Assembly (NCBI RefSeq): GCF_002575655.3
Contig: NC_053040.3
Span: 223,028,628-223,092,627 of the forward strand
DNA: 64,000 nt
Source of the DNA: Aegilops tauschii subsp. strangulata
Lineage: Eukaryota; Streptophyta; Magnoliopsida; Poales; Poaceae
Direction of reading: 5' to 3'
Part shown: positions 12,596-22,844 of the stretch, piece by piece
How the letters are laid out: each line of letters begins with the position of its first letter
Numbering within the stretch: the first letter of the stretch is position 1
The notes under the pieces: model-generated
Told to the model about the DNA's origin: nothing
What the model saw: the letters and a program-made list of their open reading frames with translations, nothing else
The model's database searches: none
Program-made: the position numbers and the translations under genes

Positions 12596-13129
12596 CTAAT
12601 AATAATTACATGTAGGATCATAGGCAAATTCAACAAAATAGCTATCACATAACATGTTCTCAACACGATCCACATGCATGCGAAGTTGACACTCTTCCAA
12701 AATAGTGGGATTATCATTAACTAAAGTCATGACCTCTCCAAACCCACTTTCAATATTTTTGCAAACACTATTATCAATCTCATATTCATCATGGGGCTTA
12801 AATAAATTTTCAAGATCATAAGCAGAATCACCCCAATCATGATCATTGCAACAAGTAGTAGACATAGCAAAACTAGCATCCCCAAGCTTAGGGTTTTGCA
12901 TATTATTAGCACAATTGACATCAAGAGAATTTATAGTAAAATCATTGCAATCATGCTTTTTATTCAAGGAGCTATCGTGAATCTCTTCATAAATTTCTTC
13001 ATCACAATTTTTAGATTCACGAATTTCAAGCAAAACCTCATAAAGATAATCTAGTGCACTCAAATCACTAGAAATTGGTTCATCATAATTGGATCTCTTA
13101 AAAAGATTAGCAAGGGGATGAGGATCCAT
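12596..13129 (-). CDS. Short ORF of non-autonomous element 2, unknown function
   Basis: A clean 177-codon frame starts about 190 bases after the primer-binding site, the first ATG frame in the transcript direction. The protein is acidic, with several Cys and many Asn and Asp, and no zinc knuckle, protease triad or membrane segment that I can see. Its position after the leader is where gag normally starts. It may be a gag-related remnant kept by the non-autonomous family or a family-specific protein. The lack of stops over 177 codons in AT-rich DNA supports past or present coding. I do not recognise a domain. A polypurine-tract-like motif at 12877-12890 lies inside it. Confidence 0.6.
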   Translation of the reverse strand: MDPHPLANLFKRSNYDEPISSDLSALDYLYEVLLEIRESKNCDEEIYEEIHDSSLNKKHDCNDFTINSLDVNCANNMQNPKLGDASFAMSTTCCNDHDWGDSAYDLENLFKPHDEYEIDNSVCKNIESGFGEVMTLVNDNPTILEECQLRMHVDRVENMLCDSYFVEFAYDPTCNYY

Positions 13130-13320
13130 AAACTTTTAGCAAGCGAAGATGCAAGCAAAAAGAAGGCACATGGTAACACAAGATCGAACGGAAGGAGGGC
13201 GAAGAAAAGGCAAAGGTGAAGTGGGGGAGAGGAAAACAAGAGGCAAATGGCAAATAATGTAATGCGAGGGAGAAGAGTTTGTGATGGGTACTTGGTATGT
13301 CTTGACTTCTGCGCAGATCT

Positions 13321-13337
13321 CCCCTGCAATGACACCA
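13321..13337 (-). promoter_or_regulatory. Primer-binding site of element 2
   Basis: On the minus strand TGGTGTCATTGCAGGGG lies 11 bases downstream of the 5' LTR. It matches the TGGCGCC-type tRNA-Asp primer site known from Athila-like elements except for four bases, three of them transitions. Confidence 0.65.
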
Positions 13338-13348
13338 GAAATCCTTCT

Positions 13349-14707
13349 TGCAACCTATTGAGCATGCATTGGTTTTCCCTTGAAGAGGAAAGGGTGATGC
13401 AGCAAAGTAGTGTAAGTATTTCCCTCAGTTTTGAGAACCAAGGTATCAATCCAGTAGGAGACTACACGCAAATCCCTAGTACTTGCACAAACAATCAATA
13501 ACCTTTGCAACCAACGTGATAAAGGGGTTGTCAATCCCTTCACAGCCACTTGCAAAAGTGAGATCTGATAGAGATAATAAGATAATATTTTTGGTATTTT
13601 TGTTGTATAGATTGAAAAGTAAAGGTTGCAAAATAAACGGCGGCAGAAATAGCAAGTTGACAGGAGATTAATATGATGGAAAATAGACCCGGGGGCCATA
13701 GGTTTCACTAGTGGCTTCTCTCAAGATAGCAAATTCTACGGTGGGTGAACAAATTACTGTCAAGCAATTGATAGAAAAGCGCATAGTTATGAGAATATCT
13801 AGGCATGACCATGTATATAGGCATCATGTCCGTGACAAGTAGACCGAAACGAGTCTGCATCTACTACTATTACTCCACACATCGACCGCTATCCAGCATG
13901 CATCTAGAGTATTAAGTTCATAAGAACAGAGTAACGCCTTAGGCAAGATGACATGATGTAGAGGGATAAACTCAAGCAATATGATATAAACCCCATCTTT
14001 TTATCCTCGATGGCAACAATACAATACGTGCCTTGCTGCCCCTGCTGCCACTGGGAAAGGACACCGCAAGATTGAACCCAAAGCTAAGCACTTCTCCCAT
14101 TGCAAGAAGATCAATCTAGTAGGCCAAACCAAACTGATAATTCGAAGAGACTTGCAAAGATATCAAATCATGCATAAAATAATTCAGAGAAGAATCAAAT
14201 ATTGTTCATAGATAATCTTGATCATAAACCCACAATTCATCAGATCTCGACAAACACACCGCAAAAAGTATTACATCGAATAGATCTCCAAGAAGATCGA
14301 GGAGAACTTTGTATTGAGATCCAAAGAGAGAGAAGAAGCCATCTAGCTAATAACTATGGACTCGAAGGTCTGTGGTAAACTACTCACACATCATCGGAGA
14401 GGCTATGGTGTTGATGTAGAAGCCCTCCGTGATCGATTCCCCCTCCGACGGAGCGCTAGAAAAGGCCCCAAGATGGGATCTCACGGGTACAGAAGGTTGT
14501 GGCAGTGGAAAATAGGTTTCGTGGCTCTCCTCGAGGGTTTCAGGGTATAAGATTATATATAGGCGAAAGAAGTAGGTCGGTGGAGCCACAAGGGGCCCAC
14601 GAGGGTGGGGGCGCGCCTCCCTGCCTCGTGGCCGCCTCGTTGCTTCCTTGACGTCCACTCCAGGTCTCCTGGATTGTGTTTGTTCCAAAAATGATCCTCG
14701 CGAAGGT
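13349..14707 (-). repeat. 5' LTR of element 2, truncated at its outer end
   Basis: The inner end is TG at 13349-13350 (CA on the minus strand), beside the primer-binding site. The copy matches 8308-9316 from position 13702 and then breaks at 14707/14708, so about 210 bp of the LTR start are lost. A TATATATA stretch near 14557-14565 on the minus strand is the likely core promoter. The hairpin at 14597-14631 has lost about 18 central bases compared with copy C. Confidence 0.88.
14597..14631 (-). repeat. GC-rich inverted repeat, copy D, central part deleted
   Basis: Outer arms CCACGAGG and CCTCGTGG remain, but the centre seen at 9188-9240 is missing. The gap fits slippage between short similar CGCGCC/CGCGTC blocks in the original. 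Confidence 0.75.
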
Positions 14708-15960
14708 ATATCAGCCTGGCGTACCGAAGAACGGAGGAAACGGCCTTGTGTTCGACCGGCCACGGTCGAAACGGGATCCTGTTCATCGTGGCGTACCGCA
14801 AAATGGAGGAAATGGACCTCCTACGGTCGAAACGGGGTCCTGTTGATCAGGAGGGGTGTGGCGTACCACAAAACGGAGGAAACGGACTTGTGTTGGAGCG
14901 CTACGGTCGAAACGGGGGTCCTGTTGATCGGGAGGGGTGTGGCGTACCGCAAAATGGGACTCCACGGGATACTGTTCATCTCCACCGTCGACTGCCTCCA
15001 CGGGCTACTGTTCATCCACCGTCGACTGCCTCCATGGGCTACTGTTCATCCACCATTGACCTCCTCCGGCCTCCACCTATGACTGTTCATCCACGGGCTC
15101 CTGTTCATCCAGCCTCCACCGCGCGCTCCTCCACCGGCTACTGTTCAACCAGCCCTCTCCACGGGGTCCTGTTCAACCACCCTCCACAAGCTTCTGTTCA
15201 TCCAGCCCTCCACCGGCTACTGTTCAACCAGCCCTCCATGGGGTCGTCCTGTTCATCCAGCCCTCCACGGGGTCCTGTTCATCCAGCCCTCCATGGGGTC
15301 TTGTTCATCCACCGGCTCGATTGATCGGGGTACTATTCATCCAGCGGCAACGACCTCTACTACCACGGGGTCCTGTTCATCCAACCCCCCACCGGGAACT
15401 GTTCATCCAAACCCCCTCAACAACTCTCACTGTTCATCAAGGGAAGGAGGCAGCAGTGTTCGATCGGCTTCAGTTAGCAGCAGTAGCGAAGGAATCACTC
15501 GGGTTCAGTTAACATCAAGGGATCGATCGATCGCTCGGGTTCAGTAACGCGTAGCCTGCAGTGCAATCGCTCGGGTTCAGTTAGAGCCCAACGCCTCGCT
15601 CGGGTTCAGTTAGAGCGCAACGCCTCGCGCACACGCTCGTACGTACGAGAGAAACGCGCATCGCTCGGCCCGCGACCACGCACCGTAACCGGGAACTCCC
15701 CGATATTTTCCTCGCCCTCGCTTCTACCACGGTTTTTTCCGTCATGGACGGCCCAAAGAATGTCATGCAGCTGCGTCTCCGGCCTGCCCAGGACGAAAAG
15801 CCCATTTTCTGTCATGATTTTTTGTCATAGAAGTAGGACCCCACCACATCTATGATGATACCGGGTTTTGTCACAATTATCATCATAGAAGTGTCATAAG
15901 TATGACAGAAATTTTTTCCGTTCGGCCCAAAATGTCACGGATGTGTCTTTTTTTGTAGTG
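14708..15960. mobile_element. CACTA transposon end fragment
   Basis: The segment ends in GTCTTTTTTTGTAGTG at 15960, the inverted CACTACAAAAAAAGAC terminus of Triticeae CACTA elements. Inward lie a region of TCATAGAAGT/ATGATGAT motifs (about 15815-15930), five GGGTTCAGTTA-like repeats (about 15466-15612) and a dense CTGTTCATCC array. No matching left end is found, so the element is truncated at 14708 against the LTR of element 2. Its orientation cannot be decided because no gene is included. Confidence 0.75.
14775..15440. repeat. Subterminal CTGTTCATCC array of a CACTA element
   Basis: About nineteen copies of CTGTTCATCC or one-base variants (CTGTTCAACC, CTGTTGATC) occur every 20-40 bases. 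Arrays of short motifs near the ends are where CACTA accessory transposase proteins bind. Frames through this array (for example 14746-15324) follow the repeats and are not genes. Confidence 0.75.
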
Positions 15961-16159
15961 AATCTACCTGCTATCATTAGTTTTGGATCTATCCACTCGT
16001 TTGCTACCATCAGTCTTGATTTCTGCATGCATCCCTTAGGCCTTACAAAATCTAACTATTTTTTTATTATGCATGCCAGTTATTGTACACAATTGTACTG
16101 AACATGTAGAGAAAAAGAGAAGACCGTTGCGTGGGAATATAATGTCATGCAGACACCGC

Positions 16160-18280
16160 TCCATGGTGGGCGAAGTGGGCCCCACCCCTCCCGCCATTTC
16201 AGATTGTATTCCAGAGGAAGACAACTGTTCAGATGGGGATTCAGAGGGAGCCGACCACTCCTATTTACCACCTGAGGTGTTTGCTCTAACCTGGCATGCT
16301 GATGTTGGTCATATCATGCATATGGCGCCTTGCATTGCTTACATTATACATCTTATATGTCATCAGGTTAGTTTAGATTTGCTTTGTGTGAATGCCACCT
16401 GTTTGGTTTCTATATCATACTCCCACCATTCCTAAATATTTATCTTTTTAGAGATTTCAACAAGTGACTACATAAGGAGCAAAATGAGTGAATCTACACT
16501 CTAAAATATGTCTATATACATATGTATGTGGTAGTGCATTTGAAATCTCTAAAAATACAAATATTTAGGAATGGGGGGGAGTATATGGGAATTATGCAAT
16601 GTCATCTTCTTTAGCCAGGCATCATATACGTGAATCATTCAATGCCATCCTGTTTAGCCAGTCATCATATATGATAATTGTATCATGCCATTTTTTCATA
16701 ATGTATTCCATTTATCAACAATGTTTATACATTCATCTACTCTTCCTGTGCATCAGCCATTTGAGTCGGTCATGGGAAAATCTGGAGTGAAAACAAGGTC
16801 TTCTGAGCAGTCAGTGCTACCTGTCGATGCAGATTTCTTGCTGGTTTCAGATAGCTCCTTAGAGGAGGATTCAGAGACAGATGACCAGTCGTATCCCCCC
16901 TGAGGTGCATGCTCTAACTTGGCAGGGTTATATTGCTCATATCATGCATATGGTGTCTTGCATTGGCATGCCATCTGCTTAGATTAGACATGCTTTGTGT
17001 GAATGCCTCATGTTTGCTTTCTATATCAGATATGTGAATTATGCAATGCCATGTTTTTCAGCCAGTTATCATATATGTGAATTATGCACCGCCATGTAGC
17101 CAGGCATCATATATGTGAATTATCTCATGCCATCTTTTTCTTCATTACGTATTCCATTTGTCGACAATCTGTGTATATTGAACTACTCTTCATGTGTGTC
17201 AGCCATTTGAGTCGGTTATGGAAAAATCAGGAGTGAAAACAAGGTCTTCAGAGCAGGCAATGGTACCTGTTGAAGCATATGTCTCGATGGTTACAGGGAG
17301 CTCCTCAGAGGAGGATTCAGAGACAGATAACCAGTCCTATATCCCACCTAAGGTGTATGCTCTAAGTTGCAATGTTTATATTTCTCATATCATGCATATG
17401 GTGTCTTGCATTGCTTAGTTTAGACATCATATGCCCAATATTGAATTCCATCTGCTTAGTTTAGAGATCATACATGCGAGTGCTAGCTGCTTAGTATATG
17501 AATCAATTATGTCATATCATGCCATCCTGTATACTTAGACAACATGTATGTGAATTATTTCATCCCAACCTATTTTAGAAAGACATCTATAGTTTTTTCA
17601 TGTCATCCTGTTTAGATACTCATCATATGTTGAATTATGCCATTATATCCTGTTAAGTTATCCATCATATATCTGAAACTGTGTCATGCTATCCTGTTTA
17701 GTTAGGCATCATATATGTGAAATTGTGTCATGTTGTCCTGTTTGGTTAGACAACATATATGTGAATTACCACATCTGTCTATCATACAATGTCTGTACGT
17801 TCAATATCTTTTCTTGTTTATCAACCATTTGAATTGGAGGGGGTGATGGCAGTATCTAAGGGGAAAAACCGGTACTTCACAAAAGACAGTGCTACCCGTC
17901 GATGCAGATAGAACCATGGTTGTACTGGCCCACAAACTAGCCCCACCACACATAATCGAGACTCTTCCAGATTGCACACTTACACCGTTGGGCAGAGAAC
18001 CAACTACAACCCATCTAACCCCAACCCCAGCGGATAGTAAACCACTTCTAGTTGACAAAGCACCATGTCCACCACAGAATACCCCCACACGAGCAGTTTG
18101 TAAAGCAACTGCGGTGCCCAAAGCACGAAGACCACCACAACGAACCCAAACTCCACGTTTAAAGCAGAAGAGCAATTGTTCTCAGGTCAGATTCCGTAGC
18201 TATGGTCCATACTCCTTTGTTGTTGCATCACCGTATTTACTCATACCAACTACTTTCGAATTTGAAGGATACAATTGAAA
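16160..18280 (+). pseudogene. Duplicated exon modules of a CACTA second gene
   Basis: Three related segments encode an acidic serine-rich stretch (EEDSE followed by D/N-x-S-Y-x-P-P) and then a region ending in H-I-M-H-M. They lie near 16196-16340, 16850-16965 and 17305-17415. Two of them, plus a third site near 17824, start with a Q-P-F-E module followed by an S/T-rich stretch and LPVDAD-like residues (16760-16845, 17200-17290, 17826-17910). The second copy has a frame break after Q-S-Y-P-P. A Pro/Thr-rich exon-like frame follows at 17889-18190. The spacers resemble introns with repeated CATCATATATGTGAATTATG units. No domain is recognised. Similar proteins occur as ORF2 in grass CACTA elements, from memory only. 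Confidence 0.5.
16420..16581. mobile_element. Stowaway-type MITE
   Basis: The 162-bp element has terminal inverted repeats starting CTCCC and reading CCATTCCTAAATATTT inward from both ends, flanked by TA on both sides (16418-16419 and 16582-16583). TA duplication, CTCCC ends and size match Stowaway MITEs, which Mariner-type transposases move. It lies between the first and second exon-like modules of the CACTA gene. Confidence 0.9.
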
Positions 18281-18800
18281 CTCCAATGGCGCAACAGGTA
18301 TGTTTTAAACCTATTTCTTTAACTGGATTGTTGTTCTAACTTCTTGCTCTATGTTGATTTCAGTTCAGTTGTATAAACATTTATGTTCTAATGTGATGCA
18401 CATTACAAGTGTTGCCAATGTTGTGTAGTTTCTCACACTTATATTCTGTCTATGCTGTTGTGTCTTAAAAATATATGAGTTGAACTGTGTCTCTATCTTG
18501 ATTTGGCAACATAAACTAGAATGATATGGACAATACAGTGACCATAGTACATAGATATATGTTTGTTTCATGTTGTTATCCTATCCACCTTACTACTGAA
18601 CCGGTTTACCAAAAGGAGTTTCGTATACTACATGCTAAACCTGTGATGTGTTTGCTTGTTTCTCTTGTAGTATGTGAATAGAATATTGGAGAAGATCACC
18701 CCACTATGCAATGGTAGAGAAAGTAATGCAGATAAGGTTCAAGATAGTGAGACAACCGTGTTGGTCTCCAAGAAAGGTGATAAAAACGATCTTGTAGACA

Positions 18801-19106
18801 GTGAGAAAACCCCAATCCTGCGTTGATGTAGTGTTCGAGTTACTGGCCAGTACCATTGGCACAAGCTCTTCGAACTCGCTGCCTGAATCACTTCAGCTTC
18901 TTCAGCCTCAGCTACAAGCTGAAAGACATCAGTCAGCTATGCTACGGCAAGAAGCCGAAGGACTGAGGAAGTCCCTGCAGAATTTAGATGCATACTTTCT
19001 TGTGCAACAGCAAGCGCTGGAGGATTTAAGCGCCAAACAAGAGAAAGTTAATAAGCTTGCTAAACATCTTGCCAGCATTATGGGTACCCAGGATATTGTT
19101 TCTTGA
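18801..19106 (+). CDS. Coiled-coil exon of the CACTA second gene
   Basis: A 101-codon frame with a Gln/Leu/Glu-rich helical stretch (about residues 29-90) looks like a coiled coil, fitting the oligomerising part of CACTA accessory proteins. It is preceded by sequence ending in TTCTCTTGTAG near 18670, a good splice acceptor, so the first Met may be internal to an exon that starts there. It ends with a natural stop, followed by a non-coding stretch and then the subterminal array. I infer that this is the last exon of the gene whose earlier modules lie at 16160-18280. Confidence 0.5.
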   Translation: MRKPQSCVDVVFELLASTIGTSSSNSLPESLQLLQPQLQAERHQSAMLRQEAEGLRKSLQNLDAYFLVQQQALEDLSAKQEKVNKLAKHLASIMGTQDIVS

Positions 19107-19379
19107 GCTCTTCTGAAGTGGTTTCAGTTCTGGACTTGTTTTGCTGCGGCGTTTATTTGCACTAGTCGCCAACTTTGACAACCAGTGTATGTGATATGCT
19201 GCTTTGTTCCCTATATTTGCACTAGTGGCGAACTTTGATGCCCAGTGGATGTAATATCTGTAATAGTCGTGATAGCCTAGCGTAAGTTGCTTGCCTATTT
19301 ATTTCCTTGTTGTCTTGTTTATTTGTTTGCTTGTAGTCAGTGCAGTTCTTTTTCCGTGGTTTGCTAGTGGCCGCAATAA

Positions 19380-20340
19380 CCTATTTTTAAAACAAGGCCA
19401 CAATAACCATGGGCTACATATTTACTGTAGTGACCCTGGGCCTCCTACGTGCCTTAGAAACAATGGGCCTTGTACGGGGAGTAGCATCAATGGGCCTTCT
19501 AGGGGTCGTATGATCGATTGGCCAAACATGGGCCAATAACGGACCGCATTATGGGCCTTAAACGGGCTAGAGTTGGAATCGTCCATTAATGGGCCGACCA
19601 TGACGGGTCGTCGTTAACCGGCCGTATTTGATGATGTTATGAAAACGGCCCAACGGATTAACGGGCCACAAACGAGCCGATTGTAACCATGGGCTGAATT
19701 TGGCCCACAATCAGAAAAGGCCAGTAACAGGCTGTAAGTAGCCGAATGCTGGAAATGAGCCCAAGAATAAATGGGCCCTGAGAAGGCCAAAAGATAACAT
19801 GGGCTTGAAACGGTCCAATGGAATAATGGGCCGTTAATGGGTATAAAGCGACATACTGTTCATTACGGGCTAGTTTCACCACGGGCCGTTAATGGGCCAA
19901 GAGTTACAAAGTGCCTCATATGGGCCGAAAGACGTCATGGGCCATACATGGGCCGGAAGTTACAATGGGCTGGAATCATATTAGATGGCCCAGTTGACGC
20001 TACTGGGCCTAATTCGGATAGGCCGTAACGGGCCCTAGGTTAGCGGGTTGTAAATGGGCTACGTGCGAACAGGCCGTTAACAGGCTTTCCGTGGGCCGGT
20101 CCGCTATCTTTTGACCAAGTCAAACGGGCCGGCCTTTTCACAGGATTGGTCCTCTGTTGGGCCGAGCCACGTGTCGACGTATCATTGGCGCATTCTGTCC
20201 AATGAGTGGAAGTAATCTGTCCCAACGGTGAGCCGACACGTGTTTCCTCCAGCCAATGATAATTTTACATGTGGAAAATCCCCATTGGTCTGGGCTGTTA
20301 ACGGGTTATCGGATCCAAACCGTAACCCGATAGCTTAACG
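19380..20340. repeat. Subterminal GGGCC-rich array of a CACTA element
   Basis: More than thirty TGGGCC or GGGCC motifs in both orientations lie every 15-40 bases, often as AATGGGCC or ACGGGCC. The array occupies the region just inside the right end at 20594, the usual site of CACTA subterminal repeats. Confidence 0.7.
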
Positions 20341-20596
20341 ACGACCCGTTACGATGGATGCCACGTGTCGGTCACCCTTGACGACAGCACTTCTATGACG
20401 CGCGATTTATCATCATGGAAGTGGACACTTCCTTGATGATAATTTTGGTAATATCATGGAACACTTCTACGACAGCACAGGTATGACTATCTTGATTCTG
20501 TCATAAAATTTTCATGGATGTACATGCATGACAGAAAATGTGACCTACTGTGACAAACACATATCATCACGGAAGTGTATTCTTTTTTGTAGTGAA

Positions 20597-21540
20597 TTAA
20601 GGGTGAGAAAATGATTCTTTGTTTGCTCAACAGATCAGTTCCGCTCAGAAAGAATTCATTCCACCCTGTTTGAAATGCATCAAATGTCAAACTGCTAATT
20701 ATTCACCTGAAAGTTCAAATGCTTCTATTGCTGCAATTTCTTCAACTATTTTTGTGGTCACAACTTCCTCATCTAAGGACACCACAAGTATCACTGATGA
20801 AAATGCAGGGTTGAAAGAATTGATGTGACATGCATGTACAAAAGCCTCAAAGGGCATCAAACCCTTTGCGATGCGCTTAAAAAGCAGATTCTGAACAGGA
20901 ACCCTAGAAAGAGGGTATTGCATTTGAGAGGAAACTCAATGCCGATGGATCCTACTGGAAACCTGAGCAGTATCCCAAAACCTCATGGGTTGCTGCAAAA
21001 GGACCTCTTGTACATCCATCTACTTTATCTGGCTTTACATGTGAATCTTCATGTTCATCTGATGAGTCATTTGACTTCAACTATAAACTGTTCAAAAATC
21101 AGAATGGCGAAGTATTTGCCAGATATGTTGGAACTAACTGCAGGAACAATCCTCCTCTGAAGAAAATCTGGGTTCCCAAAAGGTATCTTAAAAGTCTTCA
21201 GGTGAATGTCCTCATGATACCACCCGTGAAGAACATGGACCCCATAGCAAATTCTTCATATGGATCAAATTCCTCACATGGTTAAAAGTACACTTATTCT
21301 CGTGCTAACGCTTCTGTTTCACAGGGAAAATCTAAGGGTCATGAATATGTGCATTATTATTCAAACCATTATGTTCATAAGTCCTCTAAGAATTTCTCTG
21401 CTTATTCATATGCATACTCTAACCCCTCTTCTGTGAAACGAAGTGCACTGGCTTCAATGCCACCTTTATCATATGGAGCTCGCAGAATTGTGAACTCTTT
21501 GCCACCCCTCCAAATGTGGGTGGTGAAGAAAAAGAACTAA
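20597..21540 (+). pseudogene. Copia gag remnant
   Basis: Gag-like coding is spread over at least three frames. A Cys-x2-Cys pair and a Ser/Thr-rich stretch lie near 20619-20828. Basic and aromatic sequence follows near 21060-21240, and a Ser/Tyr-rich stretch ends with W-V-V-K-K-K-N just before a stop at 21538-21540. The last part resembles the spacer before pol in SIRE-type elements. The breaks are too many for expression. Confidence 0.6.
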
Positions 21541-21750
21541 TACCTTATGCAGGGTCAGGTCTCCAGACGGACTTGAACGCCTGAAGAATTTGTTGGAGAC
21601 CTGAGAGTGTTTGGAAGGATGCAAGCTAATCATGAAGAAATGAATTACTCATTTCTCACGTCCTTATATTGTTGTATCTATTATACTGCTTGATGAAATT
21701 CTATCTGACGAATTTGATGTCATATTCTTCACTCTGAAGTATATGAGTTC

Positions 21751-22398
21751 GTAAGATGCACTAATTCGTCTGCAAGATGAATCGCCCAAAGCTACTGAGT
21801 GGGTGCTCGACAATGGATGCATGAATCACATGACTGGTGACAGGAACTTATTGATGGACTCTGCTCTATCTCCATCACATCTGAAGCATATCACCTACGC
21901 TGACAAAGGAAAAAAGCAAGGTAGTGGGTCTAGGTAGGGTTGCAATCTCAAAGGGTCGACACATGCACAAAGTCATGCTTGTCAAATCTCTCGGATTCAA
22001 CCTCATGTCTGTCTCAATGCTTTGTGATCTTGATATGGCTGTCATCTTTGGCAAATATCGTTGCATAGTACTCATGGAATCTGACAAATCCAAAGTCTTC
22101 GAAGGCTTTAGGAGTGGAGACTTGTATATTGTTGATTTCTCTGCAGGACCACAGCCTGCCACATGTCTACTTGCAAAAGCTTCAGAAGGCTGGCTATGGC
22201 ATCGACGACTTGGTCATGCTGGCATGAGGAACTTGCACACACTTGTGAACAAGAAGCACATCATTGGCATCGAGTGTGTCAAATTCCTCACAGATCATCT
22301 TTGTGGGGCTTGTGAGGTTGAGATGACTAGATCCAAGCATCCCTCAAAGACTATCATGACTACTACTCGTCCTTTTGGATTGCTTCACATGGACCTTT
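21751..22398 (+). pseudogene. Copia protease and GAG-pre-integrase remnant
   Basis: A protease-type motif reads W-V-L-D-N-G-C near 21797-21820; the usual active site is D-S/T-G, so Ser is replaced by Asn. A GAG-pre-integrase domain follows at 21924-22400, with the W-L-W-H-R-R-L-G-H motif near 22190 and the H-x-C-x2-C-like zinc residues after it. The frame ends at TGA 22398-22400, where the sequence jumps into the RNase H end of pol. Confidence 0.75.
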
Positions 22399-22844
22399 GA
22401 CTATGCCGGTGATCGGGTGGATTGCAAGTCAACATCAGGCACATGCCATTTCCTTGGATGATCCTTAGTATGTTGGTCCTCGAAGAAGCAGAACTGCGTG
22501 TCACTTTCTAATGTTGAAGCTGAGTACATTCCTGCTATGCTCAGCTGTTGTGGATGAAGAAAACCCTCAAGAATTATGGCATCAATGTGAAGAACGTGCC
22601 TCTCTACTATGACAACGAGAGTGCCATGAAGATTGCTCACAACCCAGTTCAGCACTCGAAGACTAAGCACATCCGGATTCATCATCATTTTCTTCAAGAT
22701 CATGTGTTGAAGGGCGACATCTCCATCGACCACGTGAAGACTGAAGAACAACTGGTTGATATCTTCACAAAGCCCTTGGATGAAAAGAGATTTTGCAAGT
22801 TGCGGTGTGAGCTAAATATCTTACAATCTTTGAATGTTCTTTGA
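22399..22844 (+). pseudogene. Copia RNase H C-terminal remnant
   Basis: Sequence after the jump encodes the end of pol. K-S-T-S-G-T is visible near 22430, then A-E-Y-I, then an open frame 22548-22844 containing Y-D-N-E-S-A, H-S-K-T-K-H-I and D-I-F-T-K-P-L. These are hallmarks of copia RNase H. A small indel near 22535 separates the two parts. Confidence 0.85.

Larger units (their letters stand above)
8308..14707 (-). mobile_element. Non-autonomous gypsy-type LTR element (element 2)
   Basis: Two copies of one LTR (8308-9524 and 13349-14707) in the same orientation enclose about 3.8 kb. On the minus strand the order is 5' LTR, primer-binding site, one short ORF, long non-coding DNA, polypurine tract, 3' LTR. 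No gag, protease, RT or integrase frame is present. This is the make-up of a large non-autonomous LTR element mobilised in trans. Its LTR start (TGATACGTCTCC), primer site and hairpin resemble those of Athila-type elements, a likely helper class. Both LTRs are truncated: one where element 1 begins, the other where CACTA sequence begins. Confidence 0.85.
15961..20594 (+). mobile_element. CACTA transposon, right-hand part with second gene
   Basis: The right end is TTCTTTTTTGTAGTG at 20594. Inward follow TATCATCATGGAAGTG-type sequence, a GGGCC-rich subterminal array and plus-strand exons of a non-transposase gene. No TNP2 transposase is present, so the left part is missing or displaced by the fragment at 14708-15960. 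Both CACTA ends are followed by AAT (15961-15963 and 20595-20597), the three-base length expected for a CACTA target-site duplication, but no left copies are visible. Confidence 0.7.

Noticed and set aside
14746..15324. 192-codon open frame, Pro/Ser-rich
   Set aside because: It follows the CTGTTCATCC array; the translation is only the repeat read out, and other frames are also open.
14775..15440. CRISPR-like regularly spaced repeat
   Set aside because: Repeats are short, imperfect and unevenly spaced, the genome is a plant, and the array adjoins a CACTA terminus.
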